Shown: positions 27,859-37,161, numbered from the stretch's first letter. The stretch is 64,000 bases of DNA from Pseudodesulfovibrio nedwellii (GCF_027923765.1 NZ_AP026709.1:429501-493500), one strand, 5' to 3'. The notes: generated from the letters alone by a model not told the origin. Numbers and translations: made by a program.

Positions 27859-27996
27859 GTAGATTAAAAATTGTTAATCAATATCAATATTGCTTTTGTC
27901 TTTTCATTGCTTTATCAAACATTTGTTTGTTTCTATGAGGCGGGACCCTTTTTATTTTGAATGATTAATAGCTCGGGTGATTCAAGAGAGGTTTTT

Positions 27997-30249
27997 ATGC
28001 GTCGTGTTCCTAGAGTGGCACCGTTGCTATTATGTGCGGTTTTTTTGTTGTGTTCCTGTAAGTCTGTGCATCTTGGGGGAGGTAAGGGCTTATCTGGGTC
28101 GCCGACAGAGAACGTCGAGGTCCTGCTCGATCAGGGGAAGATTGTTGAGGCATCTGATATAGTTGTCGACAATGAAGCCTATTTTGCGGGTTCTATTGGT
28201 GAACCTGAAACGAAAGCAATTCTTGCTCGATTGTCTGCTGCACTTGATTACACGTATTCTCCTCAAGTTCAGACGATTAAAGAACGCCTTCATTCTATAC
28301 ATTGGCCAGTTCCCCGTTCTGATTGGAAAGGTGTAAAGGATTCCATTTCACATATTCGTTTGGAATTGGATGAACTCGGCAAACTCGCCATATTTAAATA
28401 TCCGAGATACCGTCCGGCGATCTATGGACAGGCTTTGCTGGCCTTGCAAGCCAAGGAAGATGAGATAAGAGCCGATACTCCCAAGAACTTTGTTGGATTT
28501 TCTTTGGTTGATGGCAAGAATTTTTTTGCTGAATACCCTGTGCATATTGAAGAGGGAATTTTTCTTGATGAAAATAAATCGATCTGGAGTGGTGCTCTTG
28601 CTGACATGAAGGCTGCTGATAAGGCCGTTTTTATAGCTACATATGGGGCAAATCTTCCACACTCTGCCCAAAAGGAATTGGCGCAGAGTTATTTTTTGTC
28701 ATTGTGCCCCAAGGGGAAAGATGCAGATTTAAAAAATATTTTGGCAGCATACGAAAAGACGAGGGCCGCTGGGCTGGATTTACAGTCAATTCCTGGAATC
28801 AAGATTGCTTTTTTGCAAGTTACAAGTCCTGATTTAATTAAGGATAAAGCCCTTGATTTTGGTGTCGATATTAAATTGGATATGCCTTTTGACGCTTCAA
28901 AGGCGAGCATGCGCAAGGCTTTTTCTCATGGTGCTGTCAAGAATGCTGATATTTTGATTCTGGTCAATATGGCTGTGTCCAAGGCAAAGCGTGTGGTGGA
29001 AGAAAATGAAACCATTTCTTCTACGTACGTTGCTTCGTATGGGCAGGAGATTAATCCGGAATACGAGATTGCCAAGGCTGAGCTTGAGGCTGCTTCCGTG
29101 CAGCATCATGCCGCACAGTCCAAGACGACTACGAGTTGGGCGGTTGATGTCTTTGCTCATTGGGATGAGGAAAGCAAAAAGACAGACCTGATTGAGAGTA
29201 CGGGGAATCGTTATGATGTGGCCAAGAAAAAGATGCGAACCACACCGAAGCATATCTCGATCGCTCAGTATCAACCGTATCCTGTTACGAAAGCACATAT
29301 GGACATCTACAAGTTTGCAACCGTAAATTATTACGTTATTGATAAGCGTAAGAAAGTGTTTTTCAAAGATACTTTTGATGTTAGTGAAAAGTCTTTTTTT
29401 ACAGTTTGTTACGCGATGGAAGAAAGTGATCCCAACAAAGAGAAATTCCTTCAGACCTCAGTTCTTGAAGATGATGTTGTCCGCTATGAAATGGAGCCCA
29501 TTCCAGTCAATTTGTCTGACCTTTTGGAGCAGTTTGCGACCCGTCCTTCGGAGTGGAAGCGATACGCTTCCATGGAGTCAATTCATCGGACATTTACAAA
29601 AGATCGGAGTTTGGCTCAGCGCAAACATCACAGTGAAAAATATGAGATCGATAAGTATTCTGACAAACGTTTCGACAGTGTTGTTGTGGTGCGTAATACC
29701 GGGCAGGGCATGGGGACTGGGTTCTATGTGACCGGCGATATGATTATCACCAATTATCACGTTGTAGAAGAAGCCAATTATGTTCAGTTGAAGCGGTTTG
29801 ATCAACGAGAGACCATGGGGCGGGTTATTGCTCGTGATGCTTATCTTGATCTTGCTCTCATACAAGCTGACATGCGGGGTAAGCCTGTGTGTTTTTACAA
29901 CAAACGAACATTACCAATCGGAAAGACCTTGGAAGTGATCGGACATCCCAATGGATACGAATTTTCCATTTCTCGGGGTGTTGTGAGCACAGTCAGAAAA
30001 ACACGTCCAATAAACTTTCCTAGTTCTAATAAAAAGATACTGTATATTCAGACCGATGCGGCCACGAATGGCGGAAATTCCGGTGGCCCGGTCTTTTTTG
30101 GAAAGTATGTGGTTGGCGTGAATGATTGGGGGCAGGTGACTACGAGTTCTGGCGCCAGTGCGCAAGGGCTGAACTTTTCCATTCATTATGCGGAAGTTTT
30201 CAAGTTCTTGGATCAAAATGGTATTAGAGTCTCTAAGGGGAGTAAGTGA
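27997..30249 (+). CDS. Trypsin-like serine protease lipoprotein
   Basis: A 750-residue protein with a hydrophobic N-terminus ending Leu-Cys-Ser-Cys21, a likely lipobox, so it should be an envelope lipoprotein. Residues 25-560 form a large region that I cannot assign. The C-terminal domain is an HtrA-like trypsin fold: His588 (TNYHVV), Asp618 (YLDLAL) and Ser695 (GNSGGPVF), with spacings close to those of DegP. No PDZ domain follows. The start at 27997 has AGAGAGG 5 nt upstream; an in-frame ATG at 27961 lacks this. Composition is AT-richer than the neighbours. The next gene overlaps by one base. Confidence 0.78.
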   Translation: MRRVPRVAPLLLCAVFLLCSCKSVHLGGGKGLSGSPTENVEVLLDQGKIVEASDIVVDNEAYFAGSIGEPETKAILARLSAALDYTYSPQVQTIKERLHSIHWPVPRSDWKGVKDSISHIRLELDELGKLAIFKYPRYRPAIYGQALLALQAKEDEIRADTPKNFVGFSLVDGKNFFAEYPVHIEEGIFLDENKSIWSGALADMKAADKAVFIATYGANLPHSAQKELAQSYFLSLCPKGKDADLKNILAAYEKTRAAGLDLQSIPGIKIAFLQVTSPDLIKDKALDFGVDIKLDMPFDASKASMRKAFSHGAVKNADILILVNMAVSKAKRVVEENETISSTYVASYGQEINPEYEIAKAELEAASVQHHAAQSKTTTSWAVDVFAHWDEESKKTDLIESTGNRYDVAKKKMRTTPKHISIAQYQPYPVTKAHMDIYKFATVNYYVIDKRKKVFFKDTFDVSEKSFFTVCYAMEESDPNKEKFLQTSVLEDDVVRYEMEPIPVNLSDLLEQFATRPSEWKRYASMESIHRTFTKDRSLAQRKHHSEKYEIDKYSDKRFDSVVVVRNTGQGMGTGFYVTGDMIITNYHVVEEANYVQLKRFDQRETMGRVIARDAYLDLALIQADMRGKPVCFYNKRTLPIGKTLEVIGHPNGYEFSISRGVVSTVRKTRPINFPSSNKKILYIQTDAATNGGNSGGPVFFGKYVVGVNDWGQVTTSSGASAQGLNFSIHYAEVFKFLDQNGIRVSKGSK

Positions 30250-31007
30250 TGAGGAAAAATATAAAAAGATTGAGTTTCTTGGTTATGGCGGCGGTTATTT
30301 TGGTTTCTTGTGTCTCTACTCAGAAGAACAAATATCGATTAGTTGAGGATGAAGAAACAGGTTATTCTTACGGTGCTATTAAAAATGGTGAATTCGTTGC
30401 AGATCCCGCTATGTTTCGTAACAAGAAATTGAAGTTTCGCATCCGTAATACGACCGGTGATCCTGCATTGGATATTTATAAATTTCGTCAACAACTTGAA
30501 AATTCCTACAGTAACGTCGGCTATGAAATTACTCATGGAAGTGATTTTGGTATTCTTCTGGATATTAATGTTAAGTACTTTGGTCAGGTCACGGAAATGT
30601 TGCCTGCGGAATACACTTTTCTAGGCGCGGCCATTGGTGGAGTCGCTGGTGCTACTCCCGGAATTCAAGGGGGGCGTTCAGCTGATGCCATTACAGGAAT
30701 GGCTGCGGGGGCAGTGATTGGCGCGGCTTTGACTGAGGTAATAAGAAACTATGCGACCGAAGAGACTTTTATCATTATATCTTCTGTGACTATGGCAACC
30801 GTTATGCCTGAACATAGAGAAGATGAACGGTCAATATCATTTGTTACCGGAAAAAAAATAAAGCAAAAGAAAACGAATTTTAAGGGTTTTCGTTCTCGGG
30901 AAACAGTTGAGTTGGGCGTTTACGCCGGTGGACGAATGGCGGGTAAATCGGATATTATTTCAGAAGTTCGAAATCGCCATTTGAGAATCCTTAGAGATAT
31001 TATTTAA
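30249..31007 (+). CDS. TraT-like outer-membrane lipoprotein
   Basis: A 252-residue lipoprotein (lipobox Leu-Val-Ser-Cys21) that resembles TraT, the surface-exclusion and complement-resistance protein: a FRIRNTTGDPALDI strand, a GYEITHGSDFGILLDINV element, a Gly/Ala-rich central segment (about residues 124-160) that may enter the membrane, and a final KSDIISEVRNRHLRILRDI helix. The match is by layout, and sequence identity looks low. Its ATG overlaps the protease stop by one base (TGATG), so the two are translationally coupled. Hand-counted GC in a 120-base sample is about 38 %. Confidence 0.6.
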   Translation: MRKNIKRLSFLVMAAVILVSCVSTQKNKYRLVEDEETGYSYGAIKNGEFVADPAMFRNKKLKFRIRNTTGDPALDIYKFRQQLENSYSNVGYEITHGSDFGILLDINVKYFGQVTEMLPAEYTFLGAAIGGVAGATPGIQGGRSADAITGMAAGAVIGAALTEVIRNYATEETFIIISSVTMATVMPEHREDERSISFVTGKKIKQKKTNFKGFRSRETVELGVYAGGRMAGKSDIISEVRNRHLRILRDII

Positions 31008-31022
31008 TTCGTTTTGTAATAC

Positions 31023-31053
31023 AAAAAGCCCCGCCATATGGCGGGGCTTTTTT
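31023..31053. terminator. Terminator between the TraT-like and FTR-like genes
   Basis: AAAAAGCCCCGCC pairs with GGCGGGGCTTTTT around a short ATAT loop, with A- and T-tracts on both sides, so it can terminate both convergent units. Confidence 0.92.
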
Positions 31054-31070
31054 GAGTTTATGAATTCAGA

Positions 31071-31403
31071 TTAAAAAATGATTTTCTCAGGTGGCCTGCG
31101 TTCGGGCACCACTTCTTTTTCGATGGTTCCGTCATTGTATTCTTTGTTGACATAGAGCGCACAGAAACAAGCTCCGTATTCTTTGACGTCCTCTTCTCGG
31201 TAGGTACACGGGCAGACGATATCCTTGTCGGCTTCGAATTCTCCGTTTGCTAAACGACAGGGACAGGCCATGTAACCAAAGCGCTCTTTGTTGGTCAGCA
31301 GGCTTTCGAGTAGGGGCATGGTCATATCCATGTCCGAGTTAAAATAATATCCTTTGGGTTCCTGAGCCTTTTTGAGCATTTTGTAGAGTTGTTTTGCGTC
31401 CAT
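31071..31403 (-). CDS. Ferredoxin-thioredoxin reductase-like catalytic subunit
   Basis: A 110-residue Fe-S protein resembling the beta (catalytic) subunit of ferredoxin:thioredoxin reductase, which passes electrons from ferredoxin to a disulfide. The three Cys pairs are visible: Cys47-Pro-Cys49, Cys64-Pro-Cys66 and Cys79-Phe-Cys81, fitting a [4Fe-4S] cluster next to a redox disulfide. The plant enzyme has Cys-His-Cys at the last site; here the middle residue is Phe. No variable (alpha) subunit is encoded next to it. It follows a glutaredoxin gene by two bases. Confidence 0.82.
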   Translation of the reverse strand: MDAKQLYKMLKKAQEPKGYYFNSDMDMTMPLLESLLTNKERFGYMACPCRLANGEFEADKDIVCPCTYREEDVKEYGACFCALYVNKEYNDGTIEKEVVPERRPPEKIIF

Positions 31404-31405
31404 GG

Positions 31406-31657
31406 CTATTTCCCCTTGAGTGCTGCGTCGATTTTGTCTTTGTGATACCCCACGACAACCGTATCCTTGATAACAATAGTGGGGAAGGAGACAGCTGGAT
31501 TGTGGCTTTTGATTTCCTGAACAATTTGTTTGCGATCATCTCCACTCAACTCATCGACGTGGACACATTCATATTTTACACCACATTCATCGAGGTATTT
31601 TTTCGCATTTCTGCAATGAATACAAGTTGAAAGGGCATAGATTTTGATGTCGTTCAT
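31406..31657 (-). CDS. Glutaredoxin-family protein
   Basis: A small thioredoxin-fold redox protein, 83 residues in the chosen form, with active site Cys-Ile-His-Cys (STCIHCRN) and the conserved cis-Pro region SFPTIVI. The start at 31657 has GGAGG 8 nt upstream and fits the size of the family. However, the frame stays open to an ATG at 31771, which would add 38 residues: a short amphipathic helix (FRFIKDFFKGMF) and an acidic, Pro-rich linker; that ATG is only two bases after the permease stop. Both starts may be used. Confidence 0.82.
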   Translation of the reverse strand: MNDIKIYALSTCIHCRNAKKYLDECGVKYECVHVDELSGDDRKQIVQEIKSHNPAVSFPTIVIKDTVVVGYHKDKIDAALKGK

Positions 31658-31773
31658 ATGAAACGCCTCCGTGTCGAACGTGTTTTCTGTTTCATTAATT
31701 TTTGGAGTAGGAGTTTCTTTGGGTTCTACGTCGAACATTCCTTTGAAAAAATCCTTGATGAATCTGAACATGG

Positions 31774-32724
31774 TTAATCTCTTTGCAGTGTAAGTTCCAG
31801 TTTTCTGACAATCAGCGAACACATGAAAGTAAGAGCAAAGTACATGACAAGGACCAATGTCCAGATTTCGAAACTCCGGTAAGTGGTTGTCATGAGTTGT
31901 TGGGCCTGGAAAGTCAGTTCCTCAATGGAAATGACAGACACGATGGCTGAGTCCTTGATGATGGATATAAACTGTCCAGCCAAAGCTGGCAACATGCGTT
32001 GTATGGCTTGGGGAAGAATTACATAGGCCATGGCCTTGGTCCGGCTCATGCCTGTCCCGGATGCGGCTTCCCATTGCCCCGGTTCGATGGATTCAATTCC
32101 TGCGCGAACTATTTCGGCAATATAGGCTGCCTCGAACAGTGCAAGTGTCACGAGTGCAGAGAGAAATTGTGAGAACCTATTCATTGGACCGAAGAGCCAA
32201 CTGAGTATTTCTTTGGCTTCCGGGGACAGGGCGTATACGGCTTCATTTACATGGAGCAGTGTCATTATCTGATCTCCGACAAAGAAATAGAAAACGAAAA
32301 TGAGTACCAATGGCGGAGTGTTTCGGATTAATCCGACATAGGTGCTGGCAATTTGTCGTCTGAACAGACTCGGGCTGACACGGAAAAGTCCGATGAATGT
32401 CCCCAGGATGACACCAAACAACCCCGACCAAAGGCTGAGCCGGATGGTCGTGAAGAGGCCATGCATGAGCAAGCCGGGGACCCATGATTGTGTGTCTGGA
32501 TCGAAGCGGATTAAAAATTGTGGAATGATTGCCCAATTCCAATGGTAGTTCAGGCCTGTGGCTGCTTTGTAGATAATATAGCCGAATATCCCCGCCAAAA
32601 CCACCATGATGGTGGTGTCTAGCGGGGTTATACGGATGCGGCGTTTAAGAGGTTTTTTCTGCAATGAATCGTCTCGACTATTGAATCTGGTTTTCCCAAT
32701 CGTTGGTGTAAAACCAGTATTCAT
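31774..32724 (-). CDS. Polar amino acid ABC transporter permease (second)
   Basis: A permease of the HisM/GlnP family, 316 residues with about six hydrophobic segments. The coupling motif is EAAYIAEIVRAGIESIEPGQWEAAS (Glu-Ala-Ala...Gly), the contact to the ATPase, and the RNTPPLVLIFVFYF segment is characteristic. The first 35 residues are polar and the start is uncertain: the ATG at 32724 overlaps the binding-protein gene by 47 bases with no clear Shine-Dalgarno, while an in-frame TTG lies at 32661. No ATPase gene for this transporter is in the window. Confidence 0.85.
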   Translation of the reverse strand: MNTGFTPTIGKTRFNSRDDSLQKKPLKRRIRITPLDTTIMVVLAGIFGYIIYKAATGLNYHWNWAIIPQFLIRFDPDTQSWVPGLLMHGLFTTIRLSLWSGLFGVILGTFIGLFRVSPSLFRRQIASTYVGLIRNTPPLVLIFVFYFFVGDQIMTLLHVNEAVYALSPEAKEILSWLFGPMNRFSQFLSALVTLALFEAAYIAEIVRAGIESIEPGQWEAASGTGMSRTKAMAYVILPQAIQRMLPALAGQFISIIKDSAIVSVISIEELTFQAQQLMTTTYRSFEIWTLVLVMYFALTFMCSLIVRKLELTLQRD

Positions 32725-33520
32725 AGCGATTCTGGAGCCATCCTGTACTCATGGTGACAAGGACCCAATTGTTCAACCAATTCAGGTAATCGAAGTCGCC
32801 TTTTCTGATGGCAAAGGAGATCGGTTCTCTGGTGAAGTCTTCTTTGAAAGGCAGATAGAGTTTATCTGGATATTCTTTGGCCAGATTGAGAGGCAGCGGG
32901 TTGGAGGCGACCACGGCATGGACTCGCTCATTGAGAAGTTCCTGAATGGTCTGAGATTCTTCGTCAAAGAAGAGAATCTTGGCTTGGGGAAGAAAGTTCT
33001 TTGTGATTTCAGCGGCAGTGGTACCGAGGCGGACAGCCACAGTGGTTGCCGGGTTGTTGAATTCAGAGGCCATGGTCCGTCCTGCAGCGAGTTTTTTGCT
33101 CGCGATGACAGACATGCCAGTATATTCATAAGGAATAGAGAAGTTTACTTTCAGGTTGCGTTGGGGAGTAATGGACATGCCCCCGATGATGATGTCGAAC
33201 TTGCCGGTCAGCAAGGCTGGAATGATACCGGACCACTTGGTGGGGACGAATTCAACATCCACGCCCATATCTGCAGCCAGTCGTTTGGCAACTTCGATTT
33301 CAAAACCGATGTAGTTGCCGCTTTTATCTTTCATGGCCCAGGGTTTGAAAGTGTCGAAGCCGACTTTGAGGACACCGCGCTTGAGGATGGTGTCGAGTTG
33401 ACTGACTTGAGATTGGGCTGAAGTGTCTGTTTTTTGTTGTGAAGGCTGCTGGCTGCATCCGAATATGAATGCAAACAGGAGGACGATAGATAAGATAGTC
33501 GTGAAACGGTGAGTTTTCAT
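32678..33520 (-). CDS. Polar amino acid ABC transporter substrate-binding lipoprotein
   Basis: A 280-residue periplasmic binding protein of the family 3 extracellular solute-binding type. The signal peptide ends with a lipobox Ile-Phe-Gly-Cys22, so it is membrane anchored. Typical elements are GVLKVGFDTFKPWAMKDKSG, GFEIEVAKRLAADMGV and the DIIIGGMSITPQR hinge region. The ligand is a polar amino acid by family; which one cannot be read. I chose the ATG at 33520 where the signal peptide begins. It lies between the two permeases. Confidence 0.9.
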   Translation of the reverse strand: MKTHRFTTILSIVLLFAFIFGCSQQPSQQKTDTSAQSQVSQLDTILKRGVLKVGFDTFKPWAMKDKSGNYIGFEIEVAKRLAADMGVDVEFVPTKWSGIIPALLTGKFDIIIGGMSITPQRNLKVNFSIPYEYTGMSVIASKKLAAGRTMASEFNNPATTVAVRLGTTAAEITKNFLPQAKILFFDEESQTIQELLNERVHAVVASNPLPLNLAKEYPDKLYLPFKEDFTREPISFAIRKGDFDYLNWLNNWVLVTMSTGWLQNRYEYWFYTNDWENQIQ

Positions 33521-33563
33521 GGCGTTCTCCTTGTCCCGATTTATGCTCGGGACATGTTGTTGT

Positions 33564-33659
33564 TTACTTGCAGGATTCTTGGGCAAAAGTGACGTGTGAC
33601 ACTCCCAAAATGGCGATCATGATAGTGGTACCGGTTTTGACGGCTCTCCATATAGTCAT
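33564..33659 (-). CDS. Candidate 31-residue peptide between permease and binding protein
   Basis: A short open frame, too small for standard gene finding, starts with ATG at 33659, 6 nt after GGAG. It encodes 31 residues with a hydrophobic central stretch (TGTTIMIAILGVSHVTF) and an end with one Cys (QESCK). It looks like a lone membrane segment or a shortened signal peptide. The position inside the transporter operon, with its own ribosome-binding site, supports translation; there is no homology evidence. Confidence 0.4.
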   Translation of the reverse strand: MTIWRAVKTGTTIMIAILGVSHVTFAQESCK

Positions 33660-33679
33660 GTTTTGCTCCTGTTTTTAGG

Positions 33680-34492
33680 TTATGGCTTAACGCTGTTGGA
33701 CCGTTGTTCCAATATTTTTACCACGCCGGACAGAGCTAGGGTGACGGCAAGATATATGGCGGCAATGGTAAACCAGATTTCAAAAGTAAGAAACGTCTCG
33801 GCATCAATCATGCGTCCCTGTTGTGTCAGATCGAGAATGGCGATGGTGCTGACAAGGGCGGAGTCTTTGACCAGCGAGACCGCTTGGCTTGTCATGGGTG
33901 GGAGAACACGACGAATAGCCTGTGGTAAAATGATGTGACGATACATGGGAAATGGTGCCATGCCGAGGCTTTGGGCTGCTTCCCATTGTCCTTTATCTAT
34001 AGAAATAATTCCTGCTCTGAATATCTCAGAGGCATAAGCGCCTTCAAAGAGGCTGAGAGCAATGACGGCAGCCCAGAATGCGGACATGTCCAGAATTGGT
34101 GCGAGCACGAAGTAGATGAAAAAAATCTGGATGAGAAGTGGGGTGTTACGGATAATCTCCATATAAACCCGAGCTGTACCTTTGGCAGCCCATGAGTCCG
34201 TCATTCTTAGCAGGGCTGTGGTAATACCGATGCCAAGCATCAGTATCATGCTGATGCCGGTTATTTGGAAGGTGATTCCCAATCCTTCTATGAGCGGTCC
34301 CCATGAGAATCCGTGTTCATTGAATTGCCAGAGATATTTGGGAATTCTGTACCATTGCCAGTTGTAGCCAAGGCGGTCTGTGCCCAAAGTGAGCAACCAG
34401 ATGATACATCCCATAACAGCAAGATATTTTCCGGTATCGACGATGGCCGAAATCGGAAGTCGGACGGTTGAAGGGCGTTGTGTATCTGGCAT
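33680..34492 (-). CDS. Polar amino acid ABC transporter permease (first)
   Basis: A second HisM/GlnP-family permease, 270 residues with about six hydrophobic segments. The RNTPLLIQIFFIYFVLAP segment and the coupling motif EGAYASEIFRAGIISIDKGQWEAAQS identify the family. With the permease at 31774 it should form the heterodimeric channel. It heads the minus-strand operon: permease, small peptide, binding protein, permease, glutaredoxin, FTR-like protein. The missing ATPase must be encoded elsewhere. Confidence 0.88.
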   Translation of the reverse strand: MPDTQRPSTVRLPISAIVDTGKYLAVMGCIIWLLTLGTDRLGYNWQWYRIPKYLWQFNEHGFSWGPLIEGLGITFQITGISMILMLGIGITTALLRMTDSWAAKGTARVYMEIIRNTPLLIQIFFIYFVLAPILDMSAFWAAVIALSLFEGAYASEIFRAGIISIDKGQWEAAQSLGMAPFPMYRHIILPQAIRRVLPPMTSQAVSLVKDSALVSTIAILDLTQQGRMIDAETFLTFEIWFTIAAIYLAVTLALSGVVKILEQRSNSVKP

Positions 34493-34595
34493 GTTCTTGT
34501 GGTGTTCTCGAATGTGTTTGTTAGGCGTGAAAAAACGCCTACGGAGAGCACCATACCAGAATCGTCTGGAAAATTCAGGTACTATTCTGTTTTTC

Positions 34596-34614
34596 TTTGG
34601 TGAAAAACACCAAA
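34596..34614. terminator. Small hairpin after tmk
   Basis: TTTGGTG pairs with CACCAAA (7 bp) around an AAAAA loop, immediately after the tmk stop. It is short and lacks a proper T-tract on the tmk strand, so termination is uncertain. Confidence 0.3.
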
Positions 34615-35256
34615 TTAGGAAGATTTTGGCTGGTATGCCTCAAGAACGTTTTTGATTCTGTCAAAGACGTCTTCTGGTGTTGCCGCTGCGTTGACAATTT
34701 TGATTCGGTCTCGATTGAGTGCGGCCCATGTCAAATATCCTTCGCGGATGCGGTTGTGAAATGAGATGTGTTCCGCTTCGAATCGTCCTTCCTCTTTAGC
34801 CTTGCCATCTTCTATATTGCGCAGCATGGCGCGTTTCAGGCCAATTTCTGGATCAATATCGAGAATTATGGTCAGATCAGGCCACAGACCATCGACAGCC
34901 ACTTCGTTGAGCTGTTTGAGGACTTGTGTGTCTAGACCTCGACCATATCCTTGATAGACGATGGTGGAGTCGGCAAAGCGGTCGCAGAGCACTACTTTTC
35001 CTTCTTCCAAAGCCGGTCGAATTACTTGGGCGATATGCTGGGCACGGTCTGCCAGATAGAGGAATAATTCGGTGATGGGCGTGATATCCTTGTTGTCGAC
35101 ATGCAGGAGCATTTTGCGCAACTCCGTGCCCACTCGACTACCGCCCGGTTCCATCGTCAGAAATACTTCCTTCCCTTGGGATTCGTAATATTCCTTGATT
35201 TTGGTAATTTGTGTTGATTTACCGGTGCCTTCTATGCCTTCAAAGGTAATAAACAT
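34615..35256 (-). CDS. tmk: Thymidylate kinase
   Basis: The 213-residue enzyme phosphorylates dTMP to dTDP for DNA synthesis. The P-loop is [12 protein letters not shown] at the N-terminus; the Asp-Arg motif is in LCDRFADST; the LID region with [11 protein letters not shown] resembles the E. coli type. The first 25 bases overlap the end of the upstream yhaM-like gene, indicating coupled translation. Length is normal. Confidence 0.94.
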   Translation of the reverse strand: MFITFEGIEGTGKSTQITKIKEYYESQGKEVFLTMEPGGSRVGTELRKMLLHVDNKDITPITELFLYLADRAQHIAQVIRPALEEGKVVLCDRFADSTIVYQGYGRGLDTQVLKQLNEVAVDGLWPDLTIILDIDPEIGLKRAMLRNIEDGKAKEEGRFEAEHISFHNRIREGYLTWAALNRDRIKIVNAAATPEDVFDRIKNVLEAYQPKSS

Positions 35257-36272
35257 TGGTTCTCCGGCTTATCGTCATTTTTCTTTGAGTTATCAGGGGT
35301 CCCGGGTGCACGGTATACATTGCGCTCTAAAAAACGCATGTAAGGAGACCATTCCTGGCCGGTTTTATCCATGTCGACATAGGCCTGATCGATAATGTTC
35401 AGCTTGGCGTCCATGTTATCAGCGAAATGCAGGACAAATGCTTCCGGCGTCTTGGGGCGGACCGGCGAACCGAAGTCATGTTCTCCGTGATGGCTGGTGA
35501 TGAGGTGTTTGAGGTGCAGTTTGAGGCTGTCTTCCAGCGTTTTGCTTCGTTTGAGGAATGGCTCCAGCTTGTCCTGTCCAATTTGGATATGGCCAAGCAG
35601 TCGTCCTTCATCCGTATAGTCGTTGGTCAGGCCACCGGAGAGTTCCCACGCCTTGCCGAGATCATGGAATATTGCCCCGACCAGAAGAGTTTGTCGATCC
35701 AGATTCGGATAGACATCACATAAAGCCATACTGGCGCGGGCGACTTGTAAAGTGTGTTCGAGAAGACCGCCTACATATGCATGGTGCACGGTTTTGGCAC
35801 CCGGAGCCATAAGCATTCGGGTGCGGATTTCCTCGTCGTTCAGTACTTTTTTGCAGAATGTTTTCCACGGCTTGTACTTGATGTGTTTGGCTATGAGATC
35901 TTCAACCATCTCCATGAGTTCTTCAGGAGGTATGCAGGATGTCGGCATAAAGTCTGCGAGGTCGATTCCCGGAGCAGTGGCCTCAAGGAGTTCCATGTGG
36001 TCGACCTTGAGTTGTTTTTTGTCTCTATAGCTTTCCACAAAACCCCTGACATGCGCCATTTGTCCAGATTCAAGGGTTGGGTATTCTTGACTTTTAGGAC
36101 TCCATATTTTGCCATCTATGGTGCCGGTGGCGTCCTGGAACGAGATGTTCCAATATGGTCCGTTTTTGGATTGGGCCTGATTGGCGGATGCCAATATAAA
36201 GATGTCGTCGACCGGTTGGCCGGGGACCAGGCTATGGATATATTGCGACTTTTTTCCCACGTATCTTGCCAT
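35232..36272 (-). CDS. YhaM-like 3'-5' exoribonuclease (OB fold and HD domain)
   Basis: A 346-residue protein with an N-terminal OB-fold ([18 protein letters not shown]) followed by an HD domain: His in [13 protein letters not shown], the His-Asp pair in [13 protein letters not shown] and further His in [13 protein letters not shown]. This is the order of YhaM, a 3'-5' exoribonuclease of Gram-positive bacteria. The function in this lineage is inferred from the domain order. The C-terminal 20 residues overlap the tmk gene and look unconserved. Confidence 0.82.
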   Translation of the reverse strand: MARYVGKKSQYIHSLVPGQPVDDIFILASANQAQSKNGPYWNISFQDATGTIDGKIWSPKSQEYPTLESGQMAHVRGFVESYRDKKQLKVDHMELLEATAPGIDLADFMPTSCIPPEELMEMVEDLIAKHIKYKPWKTFCKKVLNDEEIRTRMLMAPGAKTVHHAYVGGLLEHTLQVARASMALCDVYPNLDRQTLLVGAIFHDLGKAWELSGGLTNDYTDEGRLLGHIQIGQDKLEPFLKRSKTLEDSLKLHLKHLITSHHGEHDFGSPVRPKTPEAFVLHFADNMDAKLNIIDQAYVDMDKTGQEWSPYMRFLERNVYRAPGTPDNSKKNDDKPENQCLLPLKA

Positions 36273-36408
36273 TGGATTAATGTTGAGGTACCCCGCCCAT
36301 ACGCGTATTAATCGAGTGTAGGACGGTTGCAGACATTACTGTCCGCTTCAGGTTTGAACCTGATTTTACAAGGATTGTCAAATTGAAGAGAATACTTGGG
36401 GATAGATA

Positions 36409-37161
36409 ATGAACATACTCCTTGCCAATGACGATGGTATTCAGGCCGTTGGGCTGCGAGCATTGTATTTTGCCTTGAAAGAAGCTGGACATGACGTTCA
36501 TGTGGTGGCTCCGGTGACGGAACAGTCCGCAGTGGGCCACGCCGTGACGTTGTCTATGCCCATTCGTGTCAAGGAATTCAAGGAAAATGGTTTTGTGGGG
36601 CAGGGGGTTTATGGTACTCCGGTTGATTGCGTGAAGCTTGGATTGTCCACATTGCTTGACGAAACACCTGATCTTGTTTTGTCAGGTATTAATGCTGGTG
36701 CCAATGTTGGAGTAGATATTCTGTATTCCGGGACTGTTTCTGCCGCAACTGAGGGCGCTCTCATGGAAATTCCAGCCATGGCTGTGTCCATGGATAATTT
36801 TAATCCACAGGATTTGAGCGGGCAGGCTCAATATTGCACGGAACTTTTGGGAAATATCCCATGGGCTAATTTGCCGCGAAAGTGTGTGTTGAATTTAAAT
36901 TTTCCTAATTGTCCCATTGATGAAGCAAAAAAAATGATCGTGTGTCCACATACCAGGGCATCCTATCAGGATTGCTATGACACACGAGAAGATCCGCGAG
37001 GCAGACCATATTATTGGCTTGATGGAGCCATTCCCCCGGAACGGATCAGTGCAGATCGTGATAGGGCTTTGCTCACCGATGGACATGTCACCCTGACACC
37101 ATTGCATTTTGATTTTACCGATAATGAGGCTCTGGACTTGTTGAAAAGGAATGATTTATAA
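36409..37161 (+). CDS. surE: 5'/3'-nucleotidase SurE
   Basis: A metal-dependent nucleotidase (250 residues) that removes phosphate from nucleoside monophosphates, linked with stationary-phase survival. Its signature is at the N-terminus, ILLANDDGIQAVGL, with the metal-binding Asp-Asp; further SGINAGANVGVDILYSGTV is diagnostic. Length fits the family. It diverges from the yhaM-like gene; the 136 bases between hold no element I can name. Confidence 0.93.
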   Translation: MNILLANDDGIQAVGLRALYFALKEAGHDVHVVAPVTEQSAVGHAVTLSMPIRVKEFKENGFVGQGVYGTPVDCVKLGLSTLLDETPDLVLSGINAGANVGVDILYSGTVSAATEGALMEIPAMAVSMDNFNPQDLSGQAQYCTELLGNIPWANLPRKCVLNLNFPNCPIDEAKKMIVCPHTRASYQDCYDTREDPRGRPYYWLDGAIPPERISADRDRALLTDGHVTLTPLHFDFTDNEALDLLKRNDL

